NCBI RefSeq assembly: GCF_011044995.1
Contig: NZ_JAAKZW010000040.1
Span: 1-42,998 of the forward strand
Length of the DNA: 42,998 bases
Direction: 5' to 3'
Source: Streptomyces mesophilus
Lineage (GTDB): Bacteria; Actinomycetota; Actinomycetes; Streptomycetales; Streptomycetaceae
The notes beneath the pieces were generated by a model. The model made no database searches, was not told the origin of the DNA, and saw only the letters and a program-made list of their open reading frames with translations. How positions within the stretch are numbered: the stretch's first letter is position 1; each line of letters starts with the position of its first letter. Of the stretch, positions 23,160-31,176 are shown in pieces. Made by a program: the position numbers and the translations under genes.

Positions 23160-24208
23160 CCGCGCTCCCAGAAGGCAGGACCGACAGGCTCCTCGAAGTC
23201 GCCAAGCGCCTGGAGGTAGCCCTCCTCGTTCACGCCGATGCGCAGCTGCGGCAGGGCGTGGCCGGCGGGACCGAAGATCACTCGGGCTCCGTCGGTGAGG
23301 TCGAAGGTGGACTGGTGGCACGGGCAGAGGACGTGGTGCGTCTGCTGCTCGTACAGAGAGATCGGGCAGCCCACGTGGGTGCAGATCTTCGAGTAGGCCA
23401 CGATGCCCTCGTGGGACCACTCGAGTTCCTGCTTGTCCTTGATGTCGTCCGGCTCGAGGCGGACGATCATCAGGGCGGCCTTGGCGATCTGGGTCTGGAA
23501 GTCGTGGTCGTGCTCCTCCAAGCCCTCGGGCTTGGCGAAGGTCAGCGAACCGACGGCCACGTCCGCGGGACGCAGCGGCTCGTTCGTGTTCTGGTTCACG
23601 AGCAGCTTGCCCTTGGCCCACAGCGTGTGCCGGAGCTTGTCCTCGGGCAGCGGACCGAGGTCACGAAGCAGGACCACACCGGACAGCGGGACCAGGGTCA
23701 GCGCACCGAACATGGTGTTGCGGATCAGCTTGCGCCGACCCATCGCCGACTCCTTGGCGCCCTGCTTGAAGTCCGCGAGGACCTTCGCCTTGACCTCGGG
23801 CGGCGCCGAGATCTCGTGCCGCTCGTCGGCGATCTCCTCGTCGGACATCAGGGTGCGGGCCCAGTGGACCGCGCCCGCGCCGATGCAGAACAGCGCGATG
23901 CCGAGGGTCATGCCCAGGGCGAAGTTCAGCGCGCTGATGTGCCCGATCGGCCAGACGTAGATGCTCTTGTCGACCGGGAACGCCACGTACGAGGCGATGA
24001 AGCCGATCGTGGCCAGCATCGACAGCGTGAACAGGAAGGCCACGGTGCGCTCGGAGCGCTTCGCGGCCCGCTCGTCGATGTCCTGGATGCGGTGCTCGTG
24101 GGGCGGCAGTCCGGGATCGGCGAACGGGTTCTCCCCGTGCTTCTCCAAGTCGGCGCCGTCGGCCTGCGCTACGGGCAGGTTCTCTTCTGGAATGTCTTGG
24201 CTGCTCAT
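23156..24208 (-). CDS. qcrA: Cytochrome bc1 complex, Rieske iron-sulfur subunit
   Basis: Rieske protein of 350 aa in the actinobacterial form with three N-terminal helices (about residues 60-80, 100-120 and 165-185). The C-terminal Rieske domain has the [2Fe-2S] ligand motifs CTHVGC and CPCHQSTF, with Cys and His ligands in each. It accepts electrons from menaquinol at the outer side and passes them to the haem c of QcrC. The ATG at 24208 (MSSQDIPEENL) overlaps the qcrC stop as ATGA; an earlier in-frame ATG would lie inside qcrC. Expression is translationally coupled along ctaE-qcrC-qcrA-qcrB. Confidence 0.97.
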   Translation of the reverse strand: MSSQDIPEENLPVAQADGADLEKHGENPFADPGLPPHEHRIQDIDERAAKRSERTVAFLFTLSMLATIGFIASYVAFPVDKSIYVWPIGHISALNFALGMTLGIALFCIGAGAVHWARTLMSDEEIADERHEISAPPEVKAKVLADFKQGAKESAMGRRKLIRNTMFGALTLVPLSGVVLLRDLGPLPEDKLRHTLWAKGKLLVNQNTNEPLRPADVAVGSLTFAKPEGLEEHDHDFQTQIAKAALMIVRLEPDDIKDKQELEWSHEGIVAYSKICTHVGCPISLYEQQTHHVLCPCHQSTFDLTDGARVIFGPAGHALPQLRIGVNEEGYLQALGDFEEPVGPAFWERG

Positions 24209-25014
24209 GACTTCTTGGCCTTTGCGGTCCGCGCGGCGACCCACACAGCGACAGCGATCAGGGCACCGAGACCGAAGATCCAGGCGAACAGACCCTCGCT
24301 GACCGGGCCGAGCCCGCCGAGCTTGAGACCGCCGGGGCTCTCCGTCTTCTCACCATTGACCGCGTCAAGGTACGCGATGATGTCCTTCTTCTGCTTCTCC
24401 GGCATCGTCGTGTCGGGGAAGGAGGGCATGTTCTGCGGGCCGGTCTGCATGGCCTCGTAGATGTGCTTGGGGCTGACGCCCTCAAGGCTCGGCGCGAACT
24501 TGCCCTTCGTCAGGGCGCCGCCCTCACCGGTGAAGTTGTGGCACTGCGCGCAGTTGGTACGGAACAGCTCGCCACCCTTGGCGATGTCCGCACCCTCCGG
24601 GCTGACCTGCTTGTCCGTCGGGGTGACCGGACCGGCGCCGAGGGAGGCGACGTACGCGGCCAGCTGGTCGATCTCGGCCTGCGTGTAGATGTTCTTCTTC
24701 TTCGGCACCTGGGCGCCGGGCTGCTGGGCCGGCATACGGCCGGTGCCCACCTGGAAGTCCACCGCGGCGGAGCCGACGCCCACGAGCGACGGACCGTCAG
24801 TGGTGCCCTGACCACCGGTGCCGTGGCAGCTGGCGCAGCCGACCGAGTAGAGCTTCTTGCCCTCCTCGATCGCGAGGGACTGCTGTGTTTCTTCGGCCTG
24901 CGCCTTGTCCGCCGGCGCGAACGCGGCGTACAGCCCCCCGGTGGCCGCAAGCGCGAGGATTAGGACGACGACCGCCGCCAGCGGATGGCGTCGTCGTGCG
25001 GAGAGCTTTTTCAC
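24205..25014 (-). CDS. qcrC: Cytochrome bc1 complex, dihaem cytochrome c subunit
   Basis: Membrane-anchored dihaem cytochrome c of 269 aa. The N-terminal helix is about 11-32. Two CxxCH haem-binding sites follow: CASCHGTGG (Cys60-His64) and CAQCHNFTG (Cys155-His159). Later Met-rich loops such as MPAQQPG and MPSFPDTTMP probably supply axial ligands. A C-terminal anchor helix lies near 240-262. Actinobacteria use this dihaem subunit in place of a soluble cytochrome c, passing electrons from the Rieske centre directly to CuA of CtaC. The GTG at 25014 starts MKKLSARRRHPL after GGGGTAATCC. It lies 83 bp after ctaE. Confidence 0.96.
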   Translation of the reverse strand: MKKLSARRRHPLAAVVVLILALAATGGLYAAFAPADKAQAEETQQSLAIEEGKKLYSVGCASCHGTGGQGTTDGPSLVGVGSAAVDFQVGTGRMPAQQPGAQVPKKKNIYTQAEIDQLAAYVASLGAGPVTPTDKQVSPEGADIAKGGELFRTNCAQCHNFTGEGGALTKGKFAPSLEGVSPKHIYEAMQTGPQNMPSFPDTTMPEKQKKDIIAYLDAVNGEKTESPGGLKLGGLGPVSEGLFAWIFGLGALIAVAVWVAARTAKAKKS

Positions 25015-25097
25015 GGATTACCCCGGTGTCAGGATCTTCTGCGTCGATGCTTCGGAAAGGTTCGGGTCTCGGCCCGGCTTACGGGTTCTCGGCCCCG

Positions 25098-25718
25098 CTA
25101 CTTGATCATGTAGATCGTGGCGAAGAGACCGATCCACACCACATCGACGAAGTGCCAGTAGTAGGACACGACGATGGCTGCGGTCGCCTGCTCGTGAGTG
25201 AATCTGCGAGCCGCGTAGGTACGGCCCAGTACGAGCAGGAAGGCGATGAGCCCACCCGTCACGTGCAGGCCGTGGAAGCCGGTGGTCAGGTAGAACACCG
25301 AGCCGTACGGGTCGGACGAGAGCGAGAGACCCTCGTGCTTGACCAGCTCGGTGTACTCGAAGACCTGACCGCCGATGAAGACCGCGCCCATGATGAAGGT
25401 CACGATGAACCACATCCGGAGCTTCTTCACGTCCCCGCGCTCGGCGGCGAAGACGCCGAGCTGGCAGGTGAGCGAAGAGAGCACCAGGATCGTGGTGTTC
25501 GTCGCCGAGAAGGGGAAGTTCAGGCTCGAGGCCATTTCCTTCCAGTGCTCGGCACCCGTCACCGAACGCAGGGTGAAGTACATCGCGAAGAGGGCCGCGA
25601 AGAACATCAGCTCGGAGCTCAACCAGATGATGGTTCCGACGCTGGTGAGGTTCGGCCGATTGACCGACGGGTGCGCGTGCCCGGTTTCTACTGTCGTTGC
25701 TGTCGCCACGACCGACAT
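25098..25718 (-). CDS. ctaE: Cytochrome c oxidase subunit III
   Basis: Subunit III of the aa3 oxidase, 206 aa with five helices, as in the short actinobacterial form. Conserved segments include [48 protein letters not shown] and [16 protein letters not shown]. It stabilises the catalytic core and is needed for sustained turnover. It heads the ctaE-qcrC-qcrA-qcrB operon. The ATG at 25718 has no ribosome site, and GATAAG lies about nine bases upstream as a possible -10 box, so the mRNA may be leaderless. A 9-bp perfect inverted repeat spans the start codon. Confidence 0.95.
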   Translation of the reverse strand: MSVVATATTVETGHAHPSVNRPNLTSVGTIIWLSSELMFFAALFAMYFTLRSVTGAEHWKEMASSLNFPFSATNTTILVLSSLTCQLGVFAAERGDVKKLRMWFIVTFIMGAVFIGGQVFEYTELVKHEGLSLSSDPYGSVFYLTTGFHGLHVTGGLIAFLLVLGRTYAARRFTHEQATAAIVVSYYWHFVDVVWIGLFATIYMIK

Positions 25719-25729
25719 TATGTCGGTCG
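25709..25729. promoter_or_regulatory. Palindrome over the ctaE start codon
   Basis: CGACCGACA (25709-25717) and TGTCGGTCG (25721-25729) form a perfect 9-bp dyad around TTA, covering the ctaE start codon and likely transcription start. Its core CCGACATTATGTCGG has the same CCGAC-N5-GTCGG form as the dyad at 31086. It could bind a repressor or form an RNA hairpin at the start of the transcript. Confidence 0.6.
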
Positions 25730-25822
25730 CTTATCTGGCACTCACTCCGGGGGGTGCCGTTCGGAGTGTTCGCGCCCGATGTCCAGCCCGGATGGCCCAT
25801 CGAAGGGCCCTGCGTACCGGTG

Positions 25823-25849
25823 TTGACGGGGTGTTTGACGGAGTAGCAT
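25823..25849 (+). promoter_or_regulatory. Possible promoter of the pseudo-receiver gene
   Basis: TTGACG at 25823 and TAGCAT at 25844 are separated by 15 bp; a second TTGACG lies at 25835, giving a 12-bp direct repeat. The gene start and GGAGGA site follow at 25887. The spacing is shorter than ideal. Confidence 0.4.
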
Positions 25850-25886
25850 CCGCGCAACGGTGTACGGCCTTTCCCACGGAGGAACC

Positions 25887-26288
25887 ATGCAGTCGACCGC
25901 CACGGTCCTGGTCTACAGCGACGACGCCAACACCCGCGAGCAGGTGAGGCTGGCGACCGGTCGCAGGCCGGCCGCGGATGTTCCCCAGGTCGAGTTCATC
26001 GAGTGCGCCACCCCTGCCGCCGTCCTCAAGGAGCTCGACCGGGGCGGTATCGATGTCTGTGTGTTCGACGGAGAGGCCGTGCCGATGGGCGGCATGGGGA
26101 TGTGCCGGCAGATCAAGGACGAGGTCTTCCAGTCGCCGCCCGTACTGCTTCTGATGGGCCGTCCGCAGGACGCCTGGCTGGCCACCTGGAGCCGCGCGGA
26201 GGCCGCGGTGACGCTGCCGGTCGAGCCCGTCGAGTTCGCCGCCTCACTGGCCGCCCTGCTGCGCACGCGCCTGGCCATCGGGGCCTGA
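25887..26288 (+). CDS. Pseudo-receiver (response-regulator-like) protein
   Basis: Protein of 133 aa with a receiver (REC) fold and no output domain. The acidic pair lies in LVYSDDANTREQV (Asp12, Asp13) and Asp61 in CVFDGEAVPMGGMGMC occupies the phospho-acceptor place. The invariant receiver Lys is replaced: where LxKP is expected the sequence reads VTLPVEPVEF. Normal phosphorylation-dependent switching is therefore doubtful. The ATG at 25887 (MQSTATVLVY) follows GGAGGAA. It lies between ctaE-qcrCAB and the L,D-transpeptidase, diverging from ctaE by 168 bp. A role in controlling respiration is possible but unsupported by direct evidence. Confidence 0.75.
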   Translation: MQSTATVLVYSDDANTREQVRLATGRRPAADVPQVEFIECATPAAVLKELDRGGIDVCVFDGEAVPMGGMGMCRQIKDEVFQSPPVLLLMGRPQDAWLATWSRAEAAVTLPVEPVEFAASLAALLRTRLAIGA

Positions 26289-26312
26289 TCTTCCTTACCG
26301 CTGAACGCACTT

Positions 26313-26340
26313 GAGCCCGTACGGTGGTCCGTACGGGCTC
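26313..26340. terminator. Bidirectional terminator between convergent genes
   Basis: GAGCCCGTACGG and CCGTACGGGCTC form a perfect 12-bp stem with a TGGT loop. It lies 25 bases past the pseudo-receiver stop and 44 bases past the L,D-transpeptidase stop, on opposite strands. Confidence 0.88.
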
Positions 26341-26383
26341 GAGCCATGTCACGCGTTCGGGTCACACCGCACGCGGACCGCCG

Positions 26384-27628
26384 TCACACGGAGGGGCGAA
26401 GGCGGGCCTCGTCGTGGTGGGTCTGGCCCTCGCGCAGATCGGCGTTGACCACGCTGCCCTTGCGCCAGTCCTTCCACTCCATGTTCCAGTCGCCGAGGCC
26501 GTTGCCGTACGCCGGCAGGTACTCGCCGTAGCTGTTGATGGTGCGCACGATGTCGCCGGGCTGCACGATCCCGTAGAACCAGGCGGCGTTGCCTGTGCTC
26601 ATTCCCACACATCCGTGGCTGACGTTGGCGTAGCCGTGCGAGCCGGCCGACCAGGGCGCCGCGTGCACGTACTCGCCCGTGTCGGTGAGACGGGTCGCGT
26701 AGTAGACCTGCTTGTCGTAGAACTCGGCGGCGCCGATGGCCCGGCTGGTCATCCGGACCACGTACTCCTTGCCGAGCACGACCTTGGTGCCGTTGCGCGT
26801 CTCCCAGCCGGGCTTGCCGGTGGTCACCGGCATGGAGTTGATCTCCTCGCCGTTGCGGTAGACGGTCATGTAGTGGGCGCCGGCGTCCACCACGGCCTCG
26901 ATCTTGCTGCCCGTGGTGAGCTTCAGGGGCTTGCCCTCGCCGCCCCACAGCTTGTCGGCGATCTTCACGCCCTCCAGGTGCGAGGAGACGGAGATCTTGG
27001 CGTTGGCGGGCCAGTAGTCCTTGGGGCGGTAGTGCAGCTTGTCGTCCTCGAACCAGTGCCAGGTGCCCTCCGTGGCCGGCTCCGAGCGGACCTCCAGGGA
27101 GCGCTCGACGATCGCCCGCGCCTTCTCGTCCTTGACGGGCCTGCTCAGCGTGGCGGTGACGGGCATACCGACGCCGTACTGGCCCTCCTCGGGGCCGAAC
27201 TCGACGTCCACGCGCCCCTTCTTGGCCGCCTCGCGGGTCTCGAAGGTGAGGACCTTGCGGCCGGGCGAGCCCTCTTCGTCCTCGGTGCTCACCTTGACCG
27301 TGTAGGCCGCGCCCGCGGCGAGCGGCGTCGTGGTGTGCCAGCGACTGCCGTCGGCGGAGAGCTCACCGGCCACGTAACGGCCCAGCGCATCCGTGGCGGT
27401 GACGTCGGTGATCCGTCCGCCCTTGCCCTGTGCGGTGACTTCCAGGGGCTTGTCCGGGTCCGCCTTCTGGGTACCCGCGGGCCCGTTGAAGGCGATCTGG
27501 CCGGCCGCGTCATAGGGCTTCGCCGAGAGCGGGTGGCCGTCGGAGCCGCAGCCCGTGGCGCCCGCGGCAAGCGCGGCCACAAGAAGGGTGCAGCTCAATA
27601 CCGTGCGCATTCGCGGTGAGTGGCTCAT
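26384..27628 (-). CDS. L,D-transpeptidase lipoprotein with Ig-like domains
   Basis: Secreted lipoprotein of 414 aa. A hydrophobic signal ends in GATGC with lipidated Cys27. Residues about 45-240 form Ig-like beta domains as in mycobacterial Ldt enzymes (STEDEEGSPGRKVLTFETREA, YGVGMPVTATLSRPV). The YkuD catalytic domain ends in SHGYANVSHGCVGMS with active Cys340 and its His. It forms 3-3 peptidoglycan cross-links and may attach proteins to the wall. The ATG at 27628 gives a proper signal peptide; the longer frame does not. It lies between the two cytochrome gene clusters on their strand, but terminators on both sides make it its own unit. Confidence 0.9.
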   Translation of the reverse strand: MSHSPRMRTVLSCTLLVAALAAGATGCGSDGHPLSAKPYDAAGQIAFNGPAGTQKADPDKPLEVTAQGKGGRITDVTATDALGRYVAGELSADGSRWHTTTPLAAGAAYTVKVSTEDEEGSPGRKVLTFETREAAKKGRVDVEFGPEEGQYGVGMPVTATLSRPVKDEKARAIVERSLEVRSEPATEGTWHWFEDDKLHYRPKDYWPANAKISVSSHLEGVKIADKLWGGEGKPLKLTTGSKIEAVVDAGAHYMTVYRNGEEINSMPVTTGKPGWETRNGTKVVLGKEYVVRMTSRAIGAAEFYDKQVYYATRLTDTGEYVHAAPWSAGSHGYANVSHGCVGMSTGNAAWFYGIVQPGDIVRTINSYGEYLPAYGNGLGDWNMEWKDWRKGSVVNADLREGQTHHDEARLRPSV

Positions 27629-27703
27629 GCAGCACACGCTATGAAGGTTTGTCACCGACGGCGCGCGGAGTGCTCCGTACGAGAAGCTCAAACTGCTGCA
27701 AAA

Positions 27704-27744
27704 GAGGGGCCCGGACGACTCCTGACGGAGTGTCCGGGCCCCTC
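27704..27744 (-). terminator. Terminator after ctaF
   Basis: GAGGGGCCCGGAC and GTCCGGGCCCCTC form a 13-bp stem, with ACTCC/GGAGT pairing inside the loop. It lies 24 bases past the ctaF stop and closes the ctaC-ctaD-ctaF operon. Confidence 0.88.
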
Positions 27745-27767
27745 GCAGAGCTCAGCGTGCTAGCGGC

Positions 27768-28166
27768 TCACTGGTTCTGGTTCTCACCGCGGTAGTACTC
27801 GAAGACCCAGCCCCACAGGCCGACCAGGATGATCGGGGCCGAGAAGTAGAGCAGCCACCAGCCGAAGACGACGCCCATGAAGGCGAGCGCGCCACCGATT
27901 CCGAGCGCGAGCGGCTGCCAGCTGTGCGGGGAGAAGAACCCCACCTCGCCGGCCTCGTCCGCGACATCGGCCTCCTTGTTGTCCTGCGCCATCTGGTCCA
28001 CGCGCCGGGCCGTGAAGGCCAGGTAGTAGCCGACCATGATGCACAGGCCGAAGGCCAGGAACAGTGCCGTGGTACCGGCCGGCTCCTTCGACCACACGCC
28101 GTAGACGATCGCCATGGCGAGCACGAAGACGCTCAGCCAGATGAACATCTTTCCTTGGACCTTCAC
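27768..28166 (-). CDS. ctaF: Cytochrome c oxidase subunit IV (actinobacterial CtaF)
   Basis: Small membrane subunit of 132 aa with about four helices, of the actinobacterial cytochrome c oxidase subunit IV family. The sequence begins [20 protein letters not shown] and contains [27 protein letters not shown] and [10 protein letters not shown]. It is a structural part of the aa3 branch of the bc1-aa3 supercomplex. It starts with GTG at 28166, overlapping the ctaD stop (GTGA), so it is translationally coupled. A terminator follows 24 bases after the stop. Confidence 0.93.
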   Translation of the reverse strand: MKVQGKMFIWLSVFVLAMAIVYGVWSKEPAGTTALFLAFGLCIMVGYYLAFTARRVDQMAQDNKEADVADEAGEVGFFSPHSWQPLALGIGGALAFMGVVFGWWLLYFSAPIILVGLWGWVFEYYRGENQNQ

Positions 28167-29908
28167 TTGCCTGCCTCCTTGCCGCCCGCGAGGGCCTTGT
28201 CACCGTGGCCGGAGGCGGCCAGCTGTTCCTGCTCCATGGCGACGATCTCCGGGTGGTGCAGATCGAACGCCGGGGATTCGGAGCGGATACGCGGCAGCGT
28301 GAGGAAGTTGTGCCGCGGCGGCGGGCAGGACGTGGCCCACTCGAGCGAGCGGCCGTAGCCCCACGGGTCGTCGACCTCGACCTTCTTGCCGTACTTGGCG
28401 GTCTTCCAGACGTTGTACATGAACGGCAGGATCGACATACCGAGCAGGAAGGACGCGATCGTCGAAATCGTGTTCAGGGCCGTGAAGCCGTCGGCCGCGA
28501 GGTAGTCCGCGTAACGACGCGGCATGCCCTCGGCGCCCAGCCAGTGCTGCACCAGGAACGTGCCGTGGAAGCCCACGAACAGCGTCCAGAAGGTGATCTT
28601 GCCGAGGCGCTCGTCCAGCATCTTGCCGGTGAACTTCGGCCACCAGAAGTGGAAGCCGGCGAACATCGCGAAGACGACGGTGCCGAACACCACGTAGTGG
28701 AAGTGCGCCACCACGAAGTACGAGTCAGAGACGTGGAAGTCCATCGGCGGCGAGGCCAGGATGACACCGGTCAGACCACCGAAGGTGAAGGTGATCAGGA
28801 AGCCGATGGTCCAGAGCATCGGTGTCTCGAAACTCAAGGACCCCTTCCACATCGTTCCGATCCAGTTGAAGAACTTCACGCCTGTTGGCACGGCGATCAA
28901 GAACGTCATGAAGGAGAAGAACGGCAGGAGCACTCCGCCGGTGACGTACATGTGGTGCGCCCACACCGTCACGGACAGACCCGCGATCGCGATCGTCGCG
29001 CCGATCAGACCGATGTAACCGAACATCGGCTTGCGCGAGAAGACCGGGATGATCTCGGAAATGATGCCGAAGAACGGCAAGGCGATGATGTACACCTCTG
29101 GATGCCCGAAGAACCAGAAGAGGTGTTGCCATAGCAACGCGCCGCCATTTGCGGCATCGAAGATATGGGCTCCGAATTTACGGTCCGCCTCCAGGGCGAA
29201 CAGCGCGGCCGCGAGCACCGGGAAGGCGAGCAGGACCAGCACACCGGTCAGCAGCACGTTCCAGGTGAAGATCGGCATACGGAACATCGTCATGCCGGGG
29301 GCACGCATGCAGATGATGGTCGTGATGAAGTTGACCGAACCGAGGATCGTGCCGAAGCCGGAGAAGGCCAGACCCATGATCCACATGTCGGCGCCGATGC
29401 CCGGCGAGCGGACGGCGTCCGACAGCGGGGAGTAGGCGAACCAGCCGAAGTCGGCCGCACCCTGCGGGGTGAGGAAACCGCCGACGGCGATCAGCGAGCC
29501 GAACAGGTAGAGCCAGTAGGCGAACATGTTCAGCCGCGGGAACGCCACATCGGGAGCACCGATCTGCAGCGGCATGATCCAGTTCGCGAAGCCCGCGAAC
29601 AGCGGCGTCGCGAACATCAGCAGCATGATCGTGCCGTGCATCGTGAACGCCTGGTTGAACTGCTCGTTCGACATCAGCTGCGTGCCGGGACGGGCCAGTT
29701 CGGCGCGCATGAAGAGCGCCATCAGACCGCCGATGCAGAAGAACGCGAACGACGTGACCAGGTACAGCGTGCCGATCGTCTTGTGGTCGGTGGTGGTCAG
29801 CCACTTCACCACGACGTTGCCGGGCTGCCTGCGCCGGACCGGGATCTCGTTCTCATACGAGTCCTCGGCTTCGGCGGCACCCTTTGGTTGCTCGTTGAGG
29901 ATGCTCAC
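28163..29908 (-). CDS. ctaD: Cytochrome c oxidase subunit I
   Basis: Catalytic subunit of the aa3 oxidase, 581 aa with 12 helices. It carries haem a, haem a3 and CuB. Signatures: [17 protein letters not shown] (haem a His), [15 protein letters not shown] (CuB His with the cross-linked Tyr), [11 protein letters not shown] (CuB His pair) and [11 protein letters not shown] (haem a3 and a ligands). It reduces O2 to water and pumps protons. The GTG at 29908 overlaps the ctaC stop as GTGA, and its own stop overlaps the ctaF GTG, so ctaC-ctaD-ctaF are translated as a coupled set. In M. tuberculosis ctaD lies elsewhere; here it sits within ctaC-ctaF. Confidence 0.97.
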   Translation of the reverse strand: MSILNEQPKGAAEAEDSYENEIPVRRRQPGNVVVKWLTTTDHKTIGTLYLVTSFAFFCIGGLMALFMRAELARPGTQLMSNEQFNQAFTMHGTIMLLMFATPLFAGFANWIMPLQIGAPDVAFPRLNMFAYWLYLFGSLIAVGGFLTPQGAADFGWFAYSPLSDAVRSPGIGADMWIMGLAFSGFGTILGSVNFITTIICMRAPGMTMFRMPIFTWNVLLTGVLVLLAFPVLAAALFALEADRKFGAHIFDAANGGALLWQHLFWFFGHPEVYIIALPFFGIISEIIPVFSRKPMFGYIGLIGATIAIAGLSVTVWAHHMYVTGGVLLPFFSFMTFLIAVPTGVKFFNWIGTMWKGSLSFETPMLWTIGFLITFTFGGLTGVILASPPMDFHVSDSYFVVAHFHYVVFGTVVFAMFAGFHFWWPKFTGKMLDERLGKITFWTLFVGFHGTFLVQHWLGAEGMPRRYADYLAADGFTALNTISTIASFLLGMSILPFMYNVWKTAKYGKKVEVDDPWGYGRSLEWATSCPPPRHNFLTLPRIRSESPAFDLHHPEIVAMEQEQLAASGHGDKALAGGKEAGK

Positions 29909-30864
29909 AGTTGGGTCTTCTCCGAGTTCCTGGCATTGTCCGTCTGCTCAATGCCGGCCGGGACATACCCGGTCTGGCCCTTCTTCGCGAGCTCTTCCAG
30001 GTGCTCCTGGTACTTCTCGGGAGAAACGACCTTCACGTTGAACAGCATTCGGGAATGGTCCACGCCGCAGAGCTCGGCGCACTTGCCCATGAAGGTGCCC
30101 TCCTTGTTGGGGGTCACCTCGAAGACATTGGTGTGGCCCGGGATGACGTCCTGCTTCATCAGGAACGGCACGACCCAGAAGGAGTGGATGACGTCGCGCG
30201 AGGTCAGCACGAAGCGGACCTTCTCGCCCTTCGGCAGCCACAGGGTCGGACCCGGGTTGTTGTTCTGCGGGTTCCGGGTGCCCGGAGTGCCGATGTCGTA
30301 GACACCGCCGGCGTCGGCCGGGAACGCGTCCCGGTACTTGTCCGGGATGTCCGCGAGGTTCTCGTCCGTCTTGGCGTCACCCTTGGAACCGGGCACGTTC
30401 TCGACGTAGTTGAAGCCCCAGCTCCACTGGAAGCCGACCACGTTGACCGTGTGGGCGGGCTTCTCGGACTGGGCGAGGAGCTTCGTCTCGTCGCGTGCCG
30501 TGAAGTAGAAGAGCACCGAGACGATGATGAGCGGAACCACCGTGTACAGCGCCTCGATGGGCATGTTGTACCGGGTCTGCGGAGGAACCTCGACCTTGGT
30601 GCGGCTGCGCCTGTGGAAGATGACACTCCACAGGATCAGGCCCCAGACGAGCACGCCCGTGGCGAGCGCTGCGGCCCATGAGCCCTGCCACAGGGAGAGG
30701 ATCCGAGGAGCCTCCTCCGTGACGGGGGTGGGCATTCCAAGGCGGGGGAAATCCTCGTACGTACAACCTGTAGCGGTCGCAAGAATGAGGCCCGCAGTCA
30801 GCACCTGCGGCAGCTTCCGCCGCATCGGGCGCCGCGACGAGCGGTCGGAGCCGTTGGGACTCAC
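29905..30864 (-). CDS. ctaC: Cytochrome c oxidase subunit II, lipoprotein
   Basis: Subunit II of the aa3 oxidase, 319 aa. A signal sequence ends ATATGC with lipidated Cys34. Two helices follow (about 60-82 and 103-120), then the cupredoxin domain carrying CuA: His227 in VIHSFW and the cluster Cys262, Cys266, His270, Met273 in [13 protein letters not shown]. An actinobacterial insertion between VENVPGSKG and NNNPGPTL fits contact with QcrC. It receives electrons from QcrC. The GTG at 30864 ([13 protein letters not shown]) has GGGAAGG upstream; the longer frame is unlikely. It heads ctaC-ctaD-ctaF. Confidence 0.95.
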   Translation of the reverse strand: MSPNGSDRSSRRPMRRKLPQVLTAGLILATATGCTYEDFPRLGMPTPVTEEAPRILSLWQGSWAAALATGVLVWGLILWSVIFHRRSRTKVEVPPQTRYNMPIEALYTVVPLIIVSVLFYFTARDETKLLAQSEKPAHTVNVVGFQWSWGFNYVENVPGSKGDAKTDENLADIPDKYRDAFPADAGGVYDIGTPGTRNPQNNNPGPTLWLPKGEKVRFVLTSRDVIHSFWVVPFLMKQDVIPGHTNVFEVTPNKEGTFMGKCAELCGVDHSRMLFNVKVVSPEKYQEHLEELAKKGQTGYVPAGIEQTDNARNSEKTQL

Positions 30865-30945
30865 GTAGCGCCTTCCCGAGAGTCTCGCCCGCTCGACCGG
30901 GCTCGTCCATGATGCTTGGTCGGGCACCGGCCCGTGTACGGGCAG

Positions 30946-30974
30946 GGGTTTGGATGTTTATGCGGACCAAACCC
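30946..30974. promoter_or_regulatory. Inverted repeat in the ctaC promoter region
   Basis: GGGTTTGG (30946-30953) and CCAAACCC (30967-30974) form a perfect 8-bp dyad with a 13-base AT-rich centre that contains a possible -10 element for ctaC on the minus strand. It could be an operator controlling ctaCDF. It lies 82 bases or more upstream of the ctaC GTG. Confidence 0.5.
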
Positions 30975-31085
30975 TACTGGACGCTATTTGGGGTCGCGCG
31001 GGGAGGGTGCCCAACGCGCCGAGGTGCGACCCGAAGGGGTGGAAAACCGCCCTTGAACAGGCAACTGACGGTCCCTCGACTGATA

Positions 31086-31100
31086 CCGACAGTAAGTCGG
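31086..31100. promoter_or_regulatory. Palindrome matching the ctaE operator core
   Basis: CCGACAGTAAGTCGG is a 5-bp perfect dyad with a five-base centre, of the same form CCGAC-N5-GTCGG as the dyad at 25709-25729. It is 77 bases from the desulfurase start and 222 bases from the ctaC start. Confidence 0.55.
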
Positions 31101-31176
31101 TGCGGCCCTGGCCGGACAGGCGGCCGGTGCACCTGCAACCCCTCGTACGAATGAGCGGCGCAGGTAGCGTGAGGAC

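Larger units (their letters stand above)
30865..31176. other. Divergent region between ctaC and the desulfurase-TusA gene
   Basis: About 312 bases with no supported gene. It carries promoters for both directions and two dyads, at 30946-30974 and 31086-31100. AT-rich patches near 30950-30985 include CATAAA on the minus strand, a possible -10 element for ctaC. Confidence 0.6.

Noticed and set aside
23160..23621. N-terminal extension of qcrB in frame
   Set aside because: It overlaps qcrA and has no conserved sequence; QcrB starts at the ATG at 23159, which overlaps the qcrA stop.
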